A stretch of 64,000 bases of DNA from Drosophila miranda. Lineage: Eukaryota > Arthropoda > Insecta > Diptera > Drosophilidae. Numbering within the stretch: position 1 is the first letter of the stretch; every line of letters starts with the position of its first letter. The position numbers and the translations under genes are program-made. The notes below the pieces were generated by a model. It worked only from the letters and a program-made list of their open reading frames with translations. It did no database searches and had not been told where the DNA came from. This document shows, one piece after another, positions 11,471 to 24,564 of this stretch. The DNA lies in contig NC_046673.1 in assembly GCF_003369915.1 (NCBI RefSeq), positions 6,618,001-6,682,000 of the forward strand, given 5' to 3'.

Positions 11471-14400
11471 TTTATTTAATAAACTTGTTCCAGATCGCTG
11501 AAAGTCGATCGATATAAATGCGCGCTTTTGCAAAAATATAATAAATGGTGTCTGTTTTCCGTTCGTGCAAAAAATAACAAGCAAAAACGTTGTTCAACAC
11601 TGGTATGGCGCGTACCTAAAATTGTTTGCGGAAGGAAAAAATTAACATATTTCAAGACGTTCGCTGATAGTTTTAATCAAAAAGACATTTTCCGAAGCTT
11701 CTGGGGGTGCCTCACACGCCTACGAAGACGGCGCGAAGAAATTCCCAAAGCTTCATCAATTAAGTCGAAAAACCTGGAATTTACTGCATGGCGTTCCGGA
11801 ATAACTCTTAAAACGGCTCTTGGAACTCCGTCTGGACCCTGAGAAGCATAGCAAGCATAGGAAAGACAAGGATGGCCACGGAGAAGGCGACGGGAGTTAA
11901 AATTCGCATGGAAACGCTGAAAAAAAGGGAAGGAGAAGCTAAATCCGCCATGCGGGTAGGAGTAAAGATGGCGGCAAAAACGGCTCCGCAGCTTTTGGCT
12001 TCTAAACTGCTGTGCAAGAAACCAAACTTGCCGACGAACGTGTCGACAAACATGTCCACGAACACGACAACAAGCATGACATCAAACATTTCTACGACGA
12101 AAGAGAGAGAGAAGACTGACGCGGTTTGTGTGGCTTCCGTGAGTACGAAAAACGGAAGTAACCGCAAAATCATCGTTAACAAGTATTATGAGGGGCATAA
12201 AGGCCCATACATTGTTTGTATCGACAAAATGAGTGCGAATAATGCCAGAATTGCTATAAACCAGTTTGATCTATCCGATCTGCTGCTGAAACAGGGCATT
12301 AGCGATATCGAGGAGGTTGCTAGAATGGGCTATGGCAGGTGCAAGATTGTGTGAGGGTCGGCGGAGTGTGCAAACGGGCTAGTGGAAAACAGTGTTTTCG
12401 CTGCTCAAGGGTACTCAACCCGAATCTTTAGGCACTTCGTCCAAAAAGTAGGGTTAATTTTTGGGATCCCCGGGCACTACTCGGAGGAACAGCTAGCGGA
12501 GCTTGTAACCTCGGATATCCCAATTGAGGAGATAGTTCGGATTACGCGAAGGGATAGAGCATCGGGGGAACGTGTACCTACTGGCAGGGTGTAACTCTGG
12601 TTCAGAGGAGAGCAGTTACCAACCAAAATCAATTTTCTATATTCTAAAGTAGAAGTGAAACCTTTTGTTCAGCTTATTCAATGTTTCAGGTGTTTTAGGT
12701 TTGGCCATCTGGCGCAACATTGCAAGAGTGGAGCGAAATGTTTCAAATGCGGACAAGATCACAGCAAAAATATTATCTGCTCAGGGCTGGTCTGTGCTAA
12801 CTGCAAGGGGGAACATGCTGCCACCCACCCGCAGTGTTAGGCCAGGAAAAAAGCGTACGCCATTCAAAAGTGTATGACACTGGAAAACCTAACTAGAGCT
12901 GAGGTCAAGGCTAGATATCCGATCCTTTTTGATAGAACTTCCCCCAACCTAAGGGATCAAGGGGAATTTCCTAGACCCAGTTGGCAATCTAACCGCTCCC
13001 CTGAATTCTTAAATAACAGCTTAGAGTCCGCCAGGGAAATTCATTCTGTCACCTCTTTCGCGGAAGTGACCAAATCCAATAGGGTTGCCGCCCGGAACGC
13101 AGAGGCGGCCAAGGCAGCAGCCAACATGGCAGAGTGGAAGAACTCAATAAACTCAGACTACGTCCAAATGAGCGAGAAATTTGTGAGATCTTCATCCGTG
13201 GCATCTTCTCTGGCCCAGGATAAGCTAAACGCACTAGGAGCCAAACTCACAGCGTTCCTGATTGATCCAAACAACATCATTAAAGGGGATTCTTTAGCGA
13301 ATAAATTTATTAAGGAAATTAGAGAATTTGTCAATGCTTCCAACGCAGAACTAGATAGGCGTCAGATTGCCCAAGGGATGGCAGTTGGTTCTCAAAACAT
13401 CCAACAATGAAGATTCTTCAGCTAAATATTCAAAGTCTGACACACAACAACAACAAACAGCTCCTCTCAATGTTCCTAGACAAGAACGCAATAGATATTG
13501 CCATCCTCTCAGAGATTTGGGTGTTGAACAACGCGGACTGCAGCATTTTAGACTACAGCTTTTTCTGCAGGCCCAGAGAGGACGGCTACGGCGGGGTTGG
13601 CATCTACGTCAGGAAAAACATTCAATTCAGCATTTTAAAAATAGAGAACGACTTGGAAATTTTAGGAATAAAAACATTAAACCTCAAGAGCAATTTCAAT
13701 ATTTTTAGCATATATGCACCGCCATCAACAACAGTTTCACAGTTTAAATCGGGCACAAAAAAGTTTTTCGAATTCGCGGCTTGGCTTGACATACCCTCAA
13801 TAGTGGGCGGGGACTTCAACGCTAGGTCTTCTATCTGGGGAAGTCCGATCTGTGATCGCAAGGGTCGCAGCATTGAGAATTCCACCCGGGAGGCCGGCTT
13901 TATCTGCCTAAACGACGGTTCGCCAACTTTCTCCAGGAGCCCATCTCAATTCTCCGTTCATGACCTTTCTTTTTCGAACTACAGAAATGGAACTATTAAC
14001 TGGCAAGTCCTCAAAACAAAAATTACAAACAGCAACCACTTCCCAATTGTATTATCAGTGCAAGGCCTAAATGCCCCCTCCAAGGCAAGAAGATCCTTCA
14101 CAACAGAATAGCCCGGATTCTGGGTGCAAGTGATTTCTCAAATCTGGAGGAGCTCAATGAAAAAGTGAAATCCCTGACCTTAAAAAACACGGTCACATTC
14201 CCAAGCAAGAACAAGTACGTTGCTAAGAAATGGTGGAACGAGGAAACGGAAAAACTTTTTGCTTGCAGGCAAAAATTCTACCTCACCAAAAAATTGGCTG
14301 ATGCCAGCAACCTTAGAAGCTGACAAAAATCTACAAAATCACGTAAAAAATCTTAGAAAGCGCAACTTTTCCAAGTTTATAGAAGAGGTCTCCTCATCGC

Positions 14401-16331
14401 CCTCTATGTGGAGCAGGGTGAAGAACATCAAAAAATACGGTCAAATCAAAAATGTAGGGAACAAATGGACGAACGAAGATGACAAAAACTTTCTCAATAT
14501 GGTTAAAGTAACCCCATCCACGTCAAACAGTAGGCCCCCTAAGAAAATTTCTGCCCCTTTGTTAGGACCAGACGACCCGGAACCCTTGGAACTGGAAGAA
14601 TTCCTGGCCTTCCTAAAAACCAGGAACCCCAATTCGGCTAGAGGCCCTGATGGCATCTCGTTCAGGATGCTTCAAAAGCTACCAAGTGGGAAAAAACAAG
14701 ACATTTTTGAAATTATAAATAAAGTATGGCTGAGTGGCGTCATCCCTGAAGTCTGGCGCAGGATAAAAGTGGTACCCATCCCCAAGAAGAATGCAGATGT
14801 TTGATTAACACGCTGTTTGACTCCATAGAGGGGTTGATCAAGTTGAAGTTGGACGAGCACATAGGAAACTGTGACCTGCTGCCGGTCAGGTCCTATGCCT
14901 TCAGGAGAAACAGGTCCACGGCTCTTTGCATCAACGACCTTATCAACAAAGTTCTGGCGCTGAAGGCGAGGGGTTGTCAGGTTGTCGCAGCTTGCCTAGA
15001 TTTACAAAGAGCGTTCGACTGCGTAAGAGTGGACACACTCGAGCACAGGATGAGGGATATTCGGTTCAATACAAGCCTCACGGCTTGGATCTCCAGCTTC
15101 CTTAACAGACGAATTCTCATAAAGGGCAAAAGCGAGGTAGAGGTGAACAGAGGTGTTAGCCAGGGTAGCTGTCTCAGCCCAACCCTTTTTAACCTTTACA
15201 CAGCCGAACTACATGATATTAACAGTCATAACTGCTTACTGTTTCAGTATGCTGATGACTTTTTCATAGTTTGTTTTCATAAAGACGTATCCATTGCGAA
15301 AGGTGTGCTGGAAGACAGTATAGATAAGTTCGAAGAAAAATGCAATAGGCTAAACCTGTCATTCAATCCGGTGAAGTCTAAAGTGATTTACTTCAACAAT
15401 CGTAGAGCTGCGCTAAATATCTCGCATCAAGGAGTTGAGATCAGACAAGTGGAGCAGATCAAATACCTAGGCAGGACTATCTCAGCAAACAACTCAGCCT
15501 CTGGTCACATTGATCTGGCCATCTCGGAATCGAACAGAAACTGTGCGTTTCTCAGATTACTCAGTGGGTGTCACTATAGTATCAGCCCCAAAAGAGGGCT
15601 TATATTTTACAAGGAACTTGTCAGAAGTAGGCTAGAGTACGCGTGCTCATCATTCTGCAACCTGTCCAAATCTGCCTTGGCCAAAATCAAATCCCACTGC
15701 AACCATCACCTCAGAAAGTCGCTGGGTCTGATAATCTGCACTCCCGTTCCTATCATATATCACATGGCAGGAGAACTTCCCCGGACTACAGGATGAGATT
15801 CCTGGCGGCGAAAGAGTTGGTTAAGGTGTTTGCATTTAATCTCCCAGCAAGTGAAACAGTGTCAGCAAATAGGGATTTAAACACGGGCTACGCTAAGGCA
15901 TATCGGGAGTTTGGCAGCATAATAGATAGAGTTGAGGTTTTCGAGAACACAGCTTCATTTTTCACTAAAATTAGCTCCGACTTAGAATTTTTCAAGGGTT
16001 CTGCACCCAACAAGCACGCTATAGACCAGGCAGGTATCATGCTGCTCCACGGGGAAAAGAAGGATCAGCTGACAAAGGGTGGTTTTGAAATCTATTACAC
16101 GGATGGGTCAGTCGCAGATGGGCATTCCAGCGCCGCTTTCTTGCACGATAGGACAGGTTTTTTAGATAGCTATTACACGCACAAAACCCTTTCCTCGTTG
16201 TCCGCCGAGCTCATTGCTATCGAGAAGGCATTAGACCATGCTATTTTGTACAATTTTCCTCGTGTCGCGCTCCTGACAGACAGCAGAAACGGGGCCCTCA
16301 TTCTGGCGAAGAACATTCAGGATAACTCTAT
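11471..16331 (+). mobile_element. I-clade-like non-LTR retrotransposon, copy 2 (3'-truncated)
   Basis: Same 5' start and same 3' truncation (CTCTAT then TTCTTAATATT) as copies 1 and 3. It shares a 12-bp ORF2 deletion with copy 1, a 31-bp deletion with copy 3 and a shortened C run with copy 4, so its sequence is a mosaic of the others. Confidence 0.85.
11872..13410 (+). pseudogene. ORF1 of retrotransposon copy 2, broken
   Basis: Opens at ATG 11872. It is stopped by the same TGA as copy 1 (about 12,352), by a TAA created near 12,594 (GGGTGTAAC) and by a TAG in the last zinc knuckle region near 12,838 (shared with copy 3). The zinc knuckles lie at about 12,680-12,838. The terminal 178-codon segment from 12,874 is open and overlaps ORF2 by ATGA at 13,407-13,410. 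Confidence 0.8.
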
Positions 16332-16338
16332 TTCTTAA
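13407..16338 (+). pseudogene. ORF2 of retrotransposon copy 2, multiply frameshifted
   Basis: The endonuclease part is open from 13,407 to 14,111, where a C run (5 instead of 6, near 14,075) shifts the frame. An AG loss (GATGCCAGCAACC near 14,308), a 31-bp deletion near 14,798 that removes part of the RT palm, and a C4 run near 15,780 add further breaks. RT (YADD near 15,249) and RNase H pieces are all recognisable. It is not functional. Confidence 0.85.
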
Positions 16339-17254
16339 TATTGGCTTCCACCGGTTAATTACACGATAAATTACAGCGAATTCGGTTTTGTTCCAAAATT
16401 TTTCCCGGTAAAACCAAGAAAAAGAAATGACCAGTGTGACCGCGGATTTATCGTCAACATATACCTTCCGACCCTCAGAAATATTTCGTCTCATTTTAAA
16501 AATAAACTGACGAATTCATGTTCTATATTCCTCGATTTATATATTCCGTGGAATATTACTAGCTATCTAGATCTCTCAGCCCTGCCCACATAATTTGATC
16601 CAATTAATGAATCTATTTTCTAAATGACTGGCTTATTTTACACACTTGAAATTGATTTTTTTGGCTCAATTTTGGTTCCTCAACAACAATATATCGCCTC
16701 GTGTGATGATGCATCGAACTTAGCCCACTTAAGCCCCCTCTATTTAAATAGTTTAACTACTTGAGGTAAATGGCGGAAGATATTAAAGATTGTAAATTCA
16801 TCTTGTAAACTTATGCCATCTTTCCTCTAAATTTAAACACTATATCTTTCTCCTGAACTGCGCTAACATTGTTAAATATTCATTATTTTCGGTTGTAAAT
16901 TGAAATACCCCCTTGGCTTATAATAGGTTAATCGTTCTCCGTCCAGGATTGGAACATATTAATGTTTTTTTCCTTAAGGCGAGTCCTCCTATCAGAGACG
17001 ATTTGTCCAGCCTGAACATGAGTTTGGATTCTACAGACGTCGCTGGCACGCATAAATATTTGAACATAAGGATTTTTACTAAATCGAATTAATTTTCGAT
17101 AGTGCCAAACCAGCGATAGTGCCATCGATAGCTCTCCACCTCTAAACAACAACGACTGCAGAATAACAAAAAATTGATATGTAATGGTAAATATGTATGT
17201 GTATAATTAGCATTGAAACTAGCTAAGATTAACTATAGGAAAGGAATCATTAAA
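16332..17254. other. Non-coding unit spacer (copy 2) with motif-1 element
   Basis: AT-rich spacer between the truncated retrotransposon and GCNA-like copy C. It contains AGTGTGACCG (16,433-16,442), the reverse complement of Drosophila core promoter motif 1. The 16,420-16,640 stretch is clearly but imperfectly similar to the Larp7-mxc intergenic region near 52,690-52,930 (GACCGCGG, CCGACCCTCAGAAATAT, ATATTCCTCGATTT, TGATGAATCTATTTTCTA-like blocks). No gene is seen. Confidence 0.6.
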
Positions 17255-17994
17255 TTATGTGGTTTCTCTGTCCATAAAATTTCGATTTAGAATTTGCATT
17301 TTGGCGCTGTGCGTATCCACATTATTGACCAGCAGGTAATTCTCACGAACAAAAGTCTTGAATGGGGTGTTGAACTGATTGGGACGCCAGATTTTCTGTG
17401 TGTCAGTGATGCGCCAACGCTCTACGTTCACCTCAAACTGGCAGTACTGACACCGGAGTAGCTCCGCCTCGTTTTCAAACGTTACCAGGCCATAGGAGCA
17501 ACGGGCGCAGAGCGTGCAGGAATATTTATAGCTGGCATCGCAGTCACTATTCAATGCCAGCTTTGGTATCAGGCTCTTTGCTTGGTAGGCCCTGAGGATA
17601 CACAAGAGATAGGGGATAAACAAGAGAAGCAAGATGAGGCTTGCCAGCCTACCATTTGCGGCAGTTGTCGCCATGTCCTGTCTCACGGTTAAAGACAAAG
17701 GCCGCCACATGGCACATCTCATGCAGCAGTGGCTTTATAAGCATGCCCGGTTGATTGATGTGCTTCCACAGCAGAATACGCGCAGTGCGGTTGCCTGAAG
17801 AGTTGAAACCCAGCTCGCTGCTGCAGGGAGTACTTATGCTATTTTTCCAATAGATTTTCGCCTGAAGGCCGCAGTGAAAGATGGCATGATTGAACATACT
17901 AAATAGGACCTTGGCCAGAGCCACTTTGAACTTCTCAAAGTCACCTTTGCGATAGGGCAAAGACGCGGATGGCACATATTGATCAAATTCTGAG
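17255..17994 (-). pseudogene. GCNA-like protease gene, copy C: 3' remnant with frameshift
   Basis: Exon 5 (17,255-17,591) is open to its natural stop, with CAG rather than TAG in the zinc ribbon, ending ...MDRETT. Exon 4 (17,653-17,994) keeps HEMCH but is 1 bp shorter than in copies A, B and D (AAAGACGCGG near 17,960), so the frame is broken upstream of the active site. Exons 1-3 are absent, with the same intron 3/DINE-1 junction as copy B. Confidence 0.75.
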
Positions 17995-18019
17995 CTGTAA
18001 GTGGAAATAAAGTGTTAGT

Positions 18020-19110
18020 TATACCCGATACTCAAAATGAGTATTGGGGTATATTAGATTTGTGGTAAAAGTCGATGTGTGTAACGTCCAGAAGGAATAG
18101 TTTCCGACCCCATAAAGTATATATATTCTTGATCAGCATCAATAGCCGAGTCGATTGAGCCCTGTCTGTCTGTCCGTCCGTCCGTCTGTCCGTCCCCTTC
18201 AGCGCCTAGTGCTCAAAGACTATAAGAGCTAGAGCAACGATGTTTTGGATCCAGACTTCTGTGATATGTCACTGCTACAAAAATATTTTAAAACTTCGCC
18301 CCGCCCACTTCCGCCCCCACAAAGGACGAAAATCTGTGGCATCCACAATTTTAAAGATATGAGAAAACGTAGAGTTGTAGAGAATGACCATATCTTTAAG
18401 ACTGCGGAATCTGAATTGGATCGTATTATTATTATAGCCAGCATCAAGAAAACAATTTCATTTTTTCTCGCCCTGTCTCTCTCTAACACACACGTAGCAT
18501 AGGCGGCTTTGCTTAGAGTAAAACATTAGCGCCTAGATCTCGGAGACTACAAAAGCTAGAGCAACCAAATTTGGTATCCACACTCCTAATATATCGGACC
18601 GAGACGAGTTTGTTTCAAAATTTCGCCACACCCCCTTCCGCCCCGCAAAGGACGAAAATCTGGGGATATTCAAAAATCTCAGAGACTATTAAGGCTAGAG
18701 TAACCAAATTTGGTATCCGCACTCCTGTTAGATCTTACTATAAAACGTGTATCTCAAAATTTCACCCCACCCCCTTCCGCCCACACAAAGGACGAAAATC
18801 TGTTGCATCCACAATATTGCACATTCGAGAAAACTAAAAACGCAGAATCATAGATAAAGACCATATCTATCAGATTGCTGAATCTGGATCAGATCAGATC
18901 ATTTTTATAGCCAATAGGAACAAATCAATTTGCAGTGGCTACGCAGCGCCCGACGTCACGCTCAGACTGATTTTCTGTCTCTCTCGCACGCACTCTTTGT
19001 CGTGTCGTTTAATATTAGCGGCGTCTGCCGGAGGAGAGCCATACTGACTTAGTATCGGGTATAACTGTAGAGTTGCGGTGTCCGCAGCAACTCACAACGT
19101 TCCCCCTCGT
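18020..19110 (+). mobile_element. DINE-1-like repeat, copy 3
   Basis: Same position and boundaries as copy 2 (GCNA intron 3 on the left, retrotransposon 5' end on the right), with small internal deletions, for example a shorter CTGTCCGT tract near 18,170 and GAGAAAACGTAG near 18,361. Confidence 0.7.
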
Positions 19111-22100
19111 TTTATTTAATAAACTTGTTCCAGATCGCTGAAAGTCGATCGATATAAATGCGCGCTATTGCAAAAATATAATAAATGGTGTCTGTTTTCC
19201 GTTCGTGCAAAAAATAACAAGCAAAAACGTTGTTCAACACTGGTATGGCGCGTACCTAAAATTGTTTGCGGAAGGAAAAAATTAACATATTTCAAGACGT
19301 TCGCTGATAGTTTTAATCAAAAAGACATTTTCCGAAGCTTCTGGGGGTGCCTCACACGCCTACGAAGACGGCGCGAAGAAATTCCCAAAGCTTCATCAAT
19401 TAAGTCGAAAAACCTGGAATTTACTGCATGGCGTTCCGGAATAACTCTTAAAACGGCTCTTGGAACTCCGTCTGGACCCTGAGAAGCATAGCAAGCATAG
19501 GAAAGACAAGGATGGCCACGGAGAAGGCGACGGGAGTTAAAATTCGCATGGAAACGCTGAAAAAAAGGGAAGGAGAAGCTAAATCCGCCATGCGGGTAGG
19601 AGTAAAGATGGCGGCAAAAACGGCTCCGCAGCTTTTGGCTTCTAAACTGCTGTGCAAGAAACCAAACTTGTCGACGAACGTGTCGACAAACATGTCCACG
19701 AACACGACAACAAGCATGACATCAAACATTTCTACGACGAAAGAGAGAGAGAAGACTGACGCGGTTTGTGTGGCTTCCGTGAGTACGAAAAACGGAAGTA
19801 ACCGCAAAATCATCGTTAACAAGTATTATGAGGGCATAAAGGCCCATACATTGTTTGTATCGACAAAATGAGTGCGAATAATGCCAGAATTGCTATAAAC
19901 CAGTTTGATCTATCCGATCTGCTGCTGAAACAGGGCATTAGCGATATCGAGGAAGTTGCTAGAATGGGCTATGGCAGGTGCAAGATTGTGTGCGGGTCGG
20001 CGGAGTGTGCAAACGGGCTAGTGGAAAACAGTGTTTTCGCTGCTCAAGGGTACTCAACCCGAATCTTTAGGCACTTCGTCCAAAAAGCAGAGTTAATTTT
20101 TGGGATCCCCGGCCACTACTCGGAGGAACAGCTAGCGGAGCTTGTGACCTCGGATATCCCAATTGAGGAGATAGTTCGGATTACGCGAAGGGATAGAGCA
20201 TCGGGGAACGTGTACCTACTGGCAGGGTGAAACTCTGGTTCAGAGGAGAGCAGTTACCAACCAAAATCAATTTTCTATTTTCTAAAGTAGAAGTGAAACC
20301 TTTTGTTCAGCTTATTCAATGTTTCAGGTGTTTTAGGTTTGGCCATCTGGCGCAACATTGCAAGAGTGGAGCGAAATGTTTCAAATGCGGACAAGATCAC
20401 AGCAAAGATATTATCTGCTCAGGGCTGGTCTGTGCTAACTGCAAGGGGGAACATGCTGCCACCCACCCGCAGTGTTAGGCCAGGAAAAAAGCGTACGCCA
20501 TTCAAAAGTGTATGACACTGGAAAACCTAACTAGAGCTGAGGTCAAGGCTAGATATCCGATCCTTTTTGATAGAACTTCCCCCAACCTAAGGGATCAAGG
20601 GGAATTTCCTAGACCCAGTTGGCAATCTAACCGCTCCCCTGAATTCTTAAATAACAGCTTAGAGTCCGCCAGGGAAATTCATTCTGTCACCTCTTTCGCG
20701 GAAGTGACCAAATCCAATAGGGTTGCCGCCCGGAACGCAGAGGCGGCCAAGGCAGCAGCCAACATGGCAGAGTGGAAGAACTCAATAAACTCAGACTACG
20801 TCCAAATGAGCGAGAAATTTGTGAGATCTTCATCCGTGGCATCTTCTCTGGCCCAGGATAAGCTAAACGCACTAGGAGCCAAACTCACAGCGTTCCTGAT
20901 TGATCCAAACAACATCATTAAAGGGGATTCTTTAGCGAATAAATTTATTAAGGAAATTAGAGAATTTGTCAATGCTTCCAACGCAGAACTAGATAGGCGT
21001 CAGATTGCCCAAGGGATGGCAGTTGGTTCTCAAAACATCCAACAATGAAGATTCTTCAGCTAAATATTCAAAGTCTGACACACAACAACAACAAACAGCT
21101 CCTCTCAATGTTCCTAGACAAGAACGCAATAGATATTGCCATCCTCTCAGAGATTTGGGTGTTGAACAGCGCGGACTGCAGCATTTTAGACTACAGCTTT
21201 TTCTGCAGGCCCAGAGAGGACGGCTACGGCGGGGTTGGCATCTACGTCAGGAAAAACATTCAATTCAGCATTTTAAAAATAGAGAACGACTTGGAAATTT
21301 TAGGAATAAAAACATTAAACCTCAAGAGCAATTTCAATATTTTTAGCATATATGCACCGCCATCAACAACAGTTTCACAGTTTAAATCGGGCACAAAAAA
21401 GTTTCTCGAATTCGCGGCTTCGCTTGACATACCCTCAATAGTGGGCGGGGACTTCAACGCTAGGTCTTCTATCTGGGAAGTCCGATCTGTGATCGCAAGG
21501 GTCGCAGCATTGAGAATTCCACCCGGGAGGCCGGCTTTATCTGCCTAAACGACGGTTCGCCAACTTTCTCCAGGAGCCCATCTCAATTCTCCGTTCATGA
21601 CCTTTCTTTTTCGAACTACAGAAATGGAACTATTAACTGGCAAGTCCTCAAAACAAAAATTACAAACAGCAACCACATCCCAATTGTATTATCAGTGCAA
21701 GGCCTAAATGCCCCCCTCCAAGGCAAGAAGATCCTTCACAACAGAATAGCCCGCATTCTGGGTGCAAGTGATTTCTCAAATCTGGAGGAGCTCAATGAAA
21801 AAGTGAAATCCCTGACCTTAAAAAACACGGTCACATTCCCAAGCAAGAACAAGTACGTTGCTAAGAAATGGTGGAACGAGGAAACGGAAAAACTTTTTTG
21901 CGTGAGAAATGCTTGCAGGCAAAAATTCTACCTCACCAAAAAATTGGCTGATGCCAGCAACCTTAGAAGCTGACAAAAATCTACAAAATCACGTAAAAAA
22001 TCTTAGAAAGCGCAACTTTTCCAAGTTTATAGAAGAGGTCTCCTCATCGCCCTCTATGTGGAGCAGGGTGAAGAACATCAAAAAATACGGTCAAATCAAA

Positions 22101-23982
22101 AATGTAGGGAACAAATGGACGAACGAAGATGACAAAAACTTTCTCAATATGGTTAAAGTAACCCCATCCACGTCAAACAGTAGGCCCCCTAAGAAAATTC
22201 CTGCCCCTTTGTTAGGACCAGACGACCCGGAACCCCTGGAACTGGAAGAATTCCTGGCCTTCCTAAAAACCAGGAACCCCAATTCGGCTAGAGGCCCTGA
22301 TGGCATCTCGTTCAGGATGCTTCAAAAGCTACCAAGTGGGAAAAAACAAGACATTTTTGAAATTATAAATAAAGTATGGCTGAGTGGCGTCATCCCTGAA
22401 GTCTGGCGCAGGATAAAAGTGGTACCTATCCCCAAGAAGAATGCAGATGTTTGATTAACACGCTGTTTGACTCCATAGAGGGGTTGATCAAGTTGAAGTT
22501 GGACGAGCACATAGGAAACTGTGACCTGCTGCCGGTCAGGTCCTATGCCTTCAGGAGAAACAGGTCCACGGCTCTTTGCATCAACGACCTTATCAACAAA
22601 GTTCTGGCGCTGAAGGCGAGGGGTTGTCAGGTTGTCGCAGCTTGCCTAGATTTACAAAGAGCGTTCGACTGCGTAAGAGTGGACACACTCGAGCACAGGA
22701 TGAGGGATATGCGGTTCAATACAAGCCTCACGGCTTGGATCTCCAGCTTCCTTAACAGACGAATTCTCATAAAGGGCAAAAGCGAGGTAGAGGTGAACAG
22801 AGGTGTTAGCCAGGGTAGCTGTCTCAGCCCAACCCTTTTTAACCTTTACACAGCCGAACTACATGATATTAACAGTCATAACTGCTTACTGTTTCAGTAT
22901 GCTGATGACTTTTTCATAGTTTGTTTTCATAAAGACGTATCCATTGCGAAAGGTGTGCTGGAAGACAGTATAGATAAGTTCGAAGAAAAATGCAATAGGC
23001 TAAACCTGTCATTCAATCCGGTCAAGTCTAAAGTGATTTACTTCAACAATCGTAGAGCTGCGCTAAATATCTCGCATCAAGGAGTTGAGATCAGACAAGT
23101 AGGGCAGATCAAATACCTAGGCAGGACTATCTCAGCAAACAACTCCGCCTCTGGTCACATTGAACTGGCCATCTCGGAATCGAACAGAAACTGTGCGTTT
23201 CTCAGATTACTCAGTGGGTGTCACTATGGTATCAGCCCCAAAAGAGGGCTTATATTTTACAAGGCATTTGTCAGAAGTAGGCTAGAGTACGCGTGCTCAT
23301 CATTCTGCAACCTGTCCAAATCTGCCTTGGCCAAAATCAAATCCCACTGCAACCATCACCTCAGAAAGTCGCTGGGTCTGATAATCTGCACTCCCGTTCC
23401 TATCATATATCACATGGCAGGAGAACTTCCCCCGGACTACAGGATGAGATTCCTGGCGGCGAAAGAGTTGGTTAAGGTGTTTGCATTTAATCTCCCAGCA
23501 AGTGAAACAGTGTCAGCAAATAGGGATTTAAACACGGGCTACGCTAAGGCATATCGGGAGTTTGGCAGCATAATAGATAGAGTTGAGGTTTTCGAGAAAA
23601 CAGCTTCATTTTTCACTAAAATTAGCTCCGACTTAGAATTTTTCAAGGGTTCTGCACCCAACAAGCACGCTATAGACCAGGCAGGTATCATGCTGCTCCA
23701 CGGGGAAAAGAAGGATCAGCTGACAAAGGGTGGTTTTGAAATCTATTACACGGATGGGTCAGTCGCAGATGGGCATTCCAGCGCCGCTTTCTTGCACGAT
23801 AGGACAAGTTTTTTAGATAGCTATTACACGCACAAAACCCTTTCCTCGTTGTCCGCCGAGCTCCTTGCTATCGAGAAGGCATTAGACCATGCTATTTTGT
23901 ACAATTTTCCTCGTGTCGCGCTCCTGACAGACAGCAGAAACGGGGCCCTCATTCTGGCGAAGAACATTCAGGATAACTCTAT
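19111..23982 (+). mobile_element. I-clade-like non-LTR retrotransposon, copy 3 (3'-truncated)
   Basis: Same 5' start and truncation point as copies 1 and 2. It keeps the 12 bp in ORF2 that copies 1-2 lost, but has the 31-bp deletion of copy 2. The flanking spacer after it is cut at 24,260 by an LTR retrotransposon. Confidence 0.85.
19512..21048 (+). pseudogene. ORF1 of retrotransposon copy 3, broken
   Basis: A 1-bp loss near 19,832 (GAGGGCATAAAGG) ends the first frame. The second piece (19,868-20,230) reads past the TGC that is mutated in copies 1-2 but shifts again near 20,205, where one G is lost. The zinc-knuckle piece (20,227-20,478) ends at the TAG shared with copy 2. The last 178-codon segment from 20,512 is open and overlaps ORF2 by ATGA. 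Confidence 0.8.
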
Positions 23983-23989
23983 TTCTTAA
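21045..23989 (+). pseudogene. ORF2 of retrotransposon copy 3, frameshifted
   Basis: The endonuclease piece is open to 21,548, then lost by a 1-bp deletion near 21,476 (TCTGGGAAG). A 2-bp AG loss near 21,957 and the 31-bp deletion near 22,447 follow. From 22,451 a 512-codon frame covers RT motifs (DLQRAFDCV, QGSCLSP, YADD near 22,899) and RNase H (TDGS, SAELLAIE, TDSRN), intact because this copy keeps the five-C run at about 23,430. Confidence 0.85.
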
Positions 23990-24259
23990 TATTGGCTTCC
24001 ACCGGTTAATTACACGATAAATTACAGCGAATTCGGTTTTGTTCCAAAATTTTTCCCGGTAAAACCAAGAAAAAGAAATGACCAGTGTGACCGCGGATTT
24101 ATCGTCAACATATACCTTCCGACCCTCAGAAATATTTCGTCTCATTTTAAAAATAAACTGACGAATTCATGTTCTATATTCCTCGATTTATATATTCCGT
24201 GGAATATTACTAGCTATCTAGATCTCTCAGCCCTGCCCACATAATTTGATCCAATTAAT
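23983..24259. other. Unit spacer (copy 3), left part, interrupted by LTR element
   Basis: Identical in order to spacer 2 up to CCAATTAAT at 24,259. The remainder continues after the LTR element at 40,386 (TAATGAATCTATTTTC). It includes the motif-1-like AGTGTGACCG near 24,084. Confidence 0.7.
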
Positions 24260-24458
24260 TGTAAACTTTTAATAGCACGGTTTTATTATATGTTCTTCTT
24301 TCTTGATCGGCGTATTCGAATGAATGTGTGTTGGCATATCGATACTTGTCGAGGACAAGTATCGATATATCGAGTACATTGGTATTTCTAATAATACTAT
24401 CGATGAGTAAATCTTAAACTAATATTCAAATCTTATAAACTAATATTCATATCTTACA
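24260..24458 (-). repeat. 3' LTR of the gypsy-type element
   Basis: 199 bp, ending TGT/ACA. It contains a 15-bp-arm palindrome (ATATCGATACTTGTC and its complement) around a GAG loop near 24,336-24,368. It differs from the 5' LTR at only a few sites, including the palindrome loop. Confidence 0.9.
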
Positions 24459-24564
24459 TTCGGGCAAGCTGACTACAGATCGCCCACGATCTACACACTA
24501 AGGCATACAGTTGGTTAAACATTTCTTATTCGGTATTGTCTTACTTAACATACTATTTCATCGA

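Noticed and set aside
18245..18837. 85-88 codon frames inside DINE-1-like copies
   Set aside because: Present in only some copies, produced by internal repeats; the family is non-coding.
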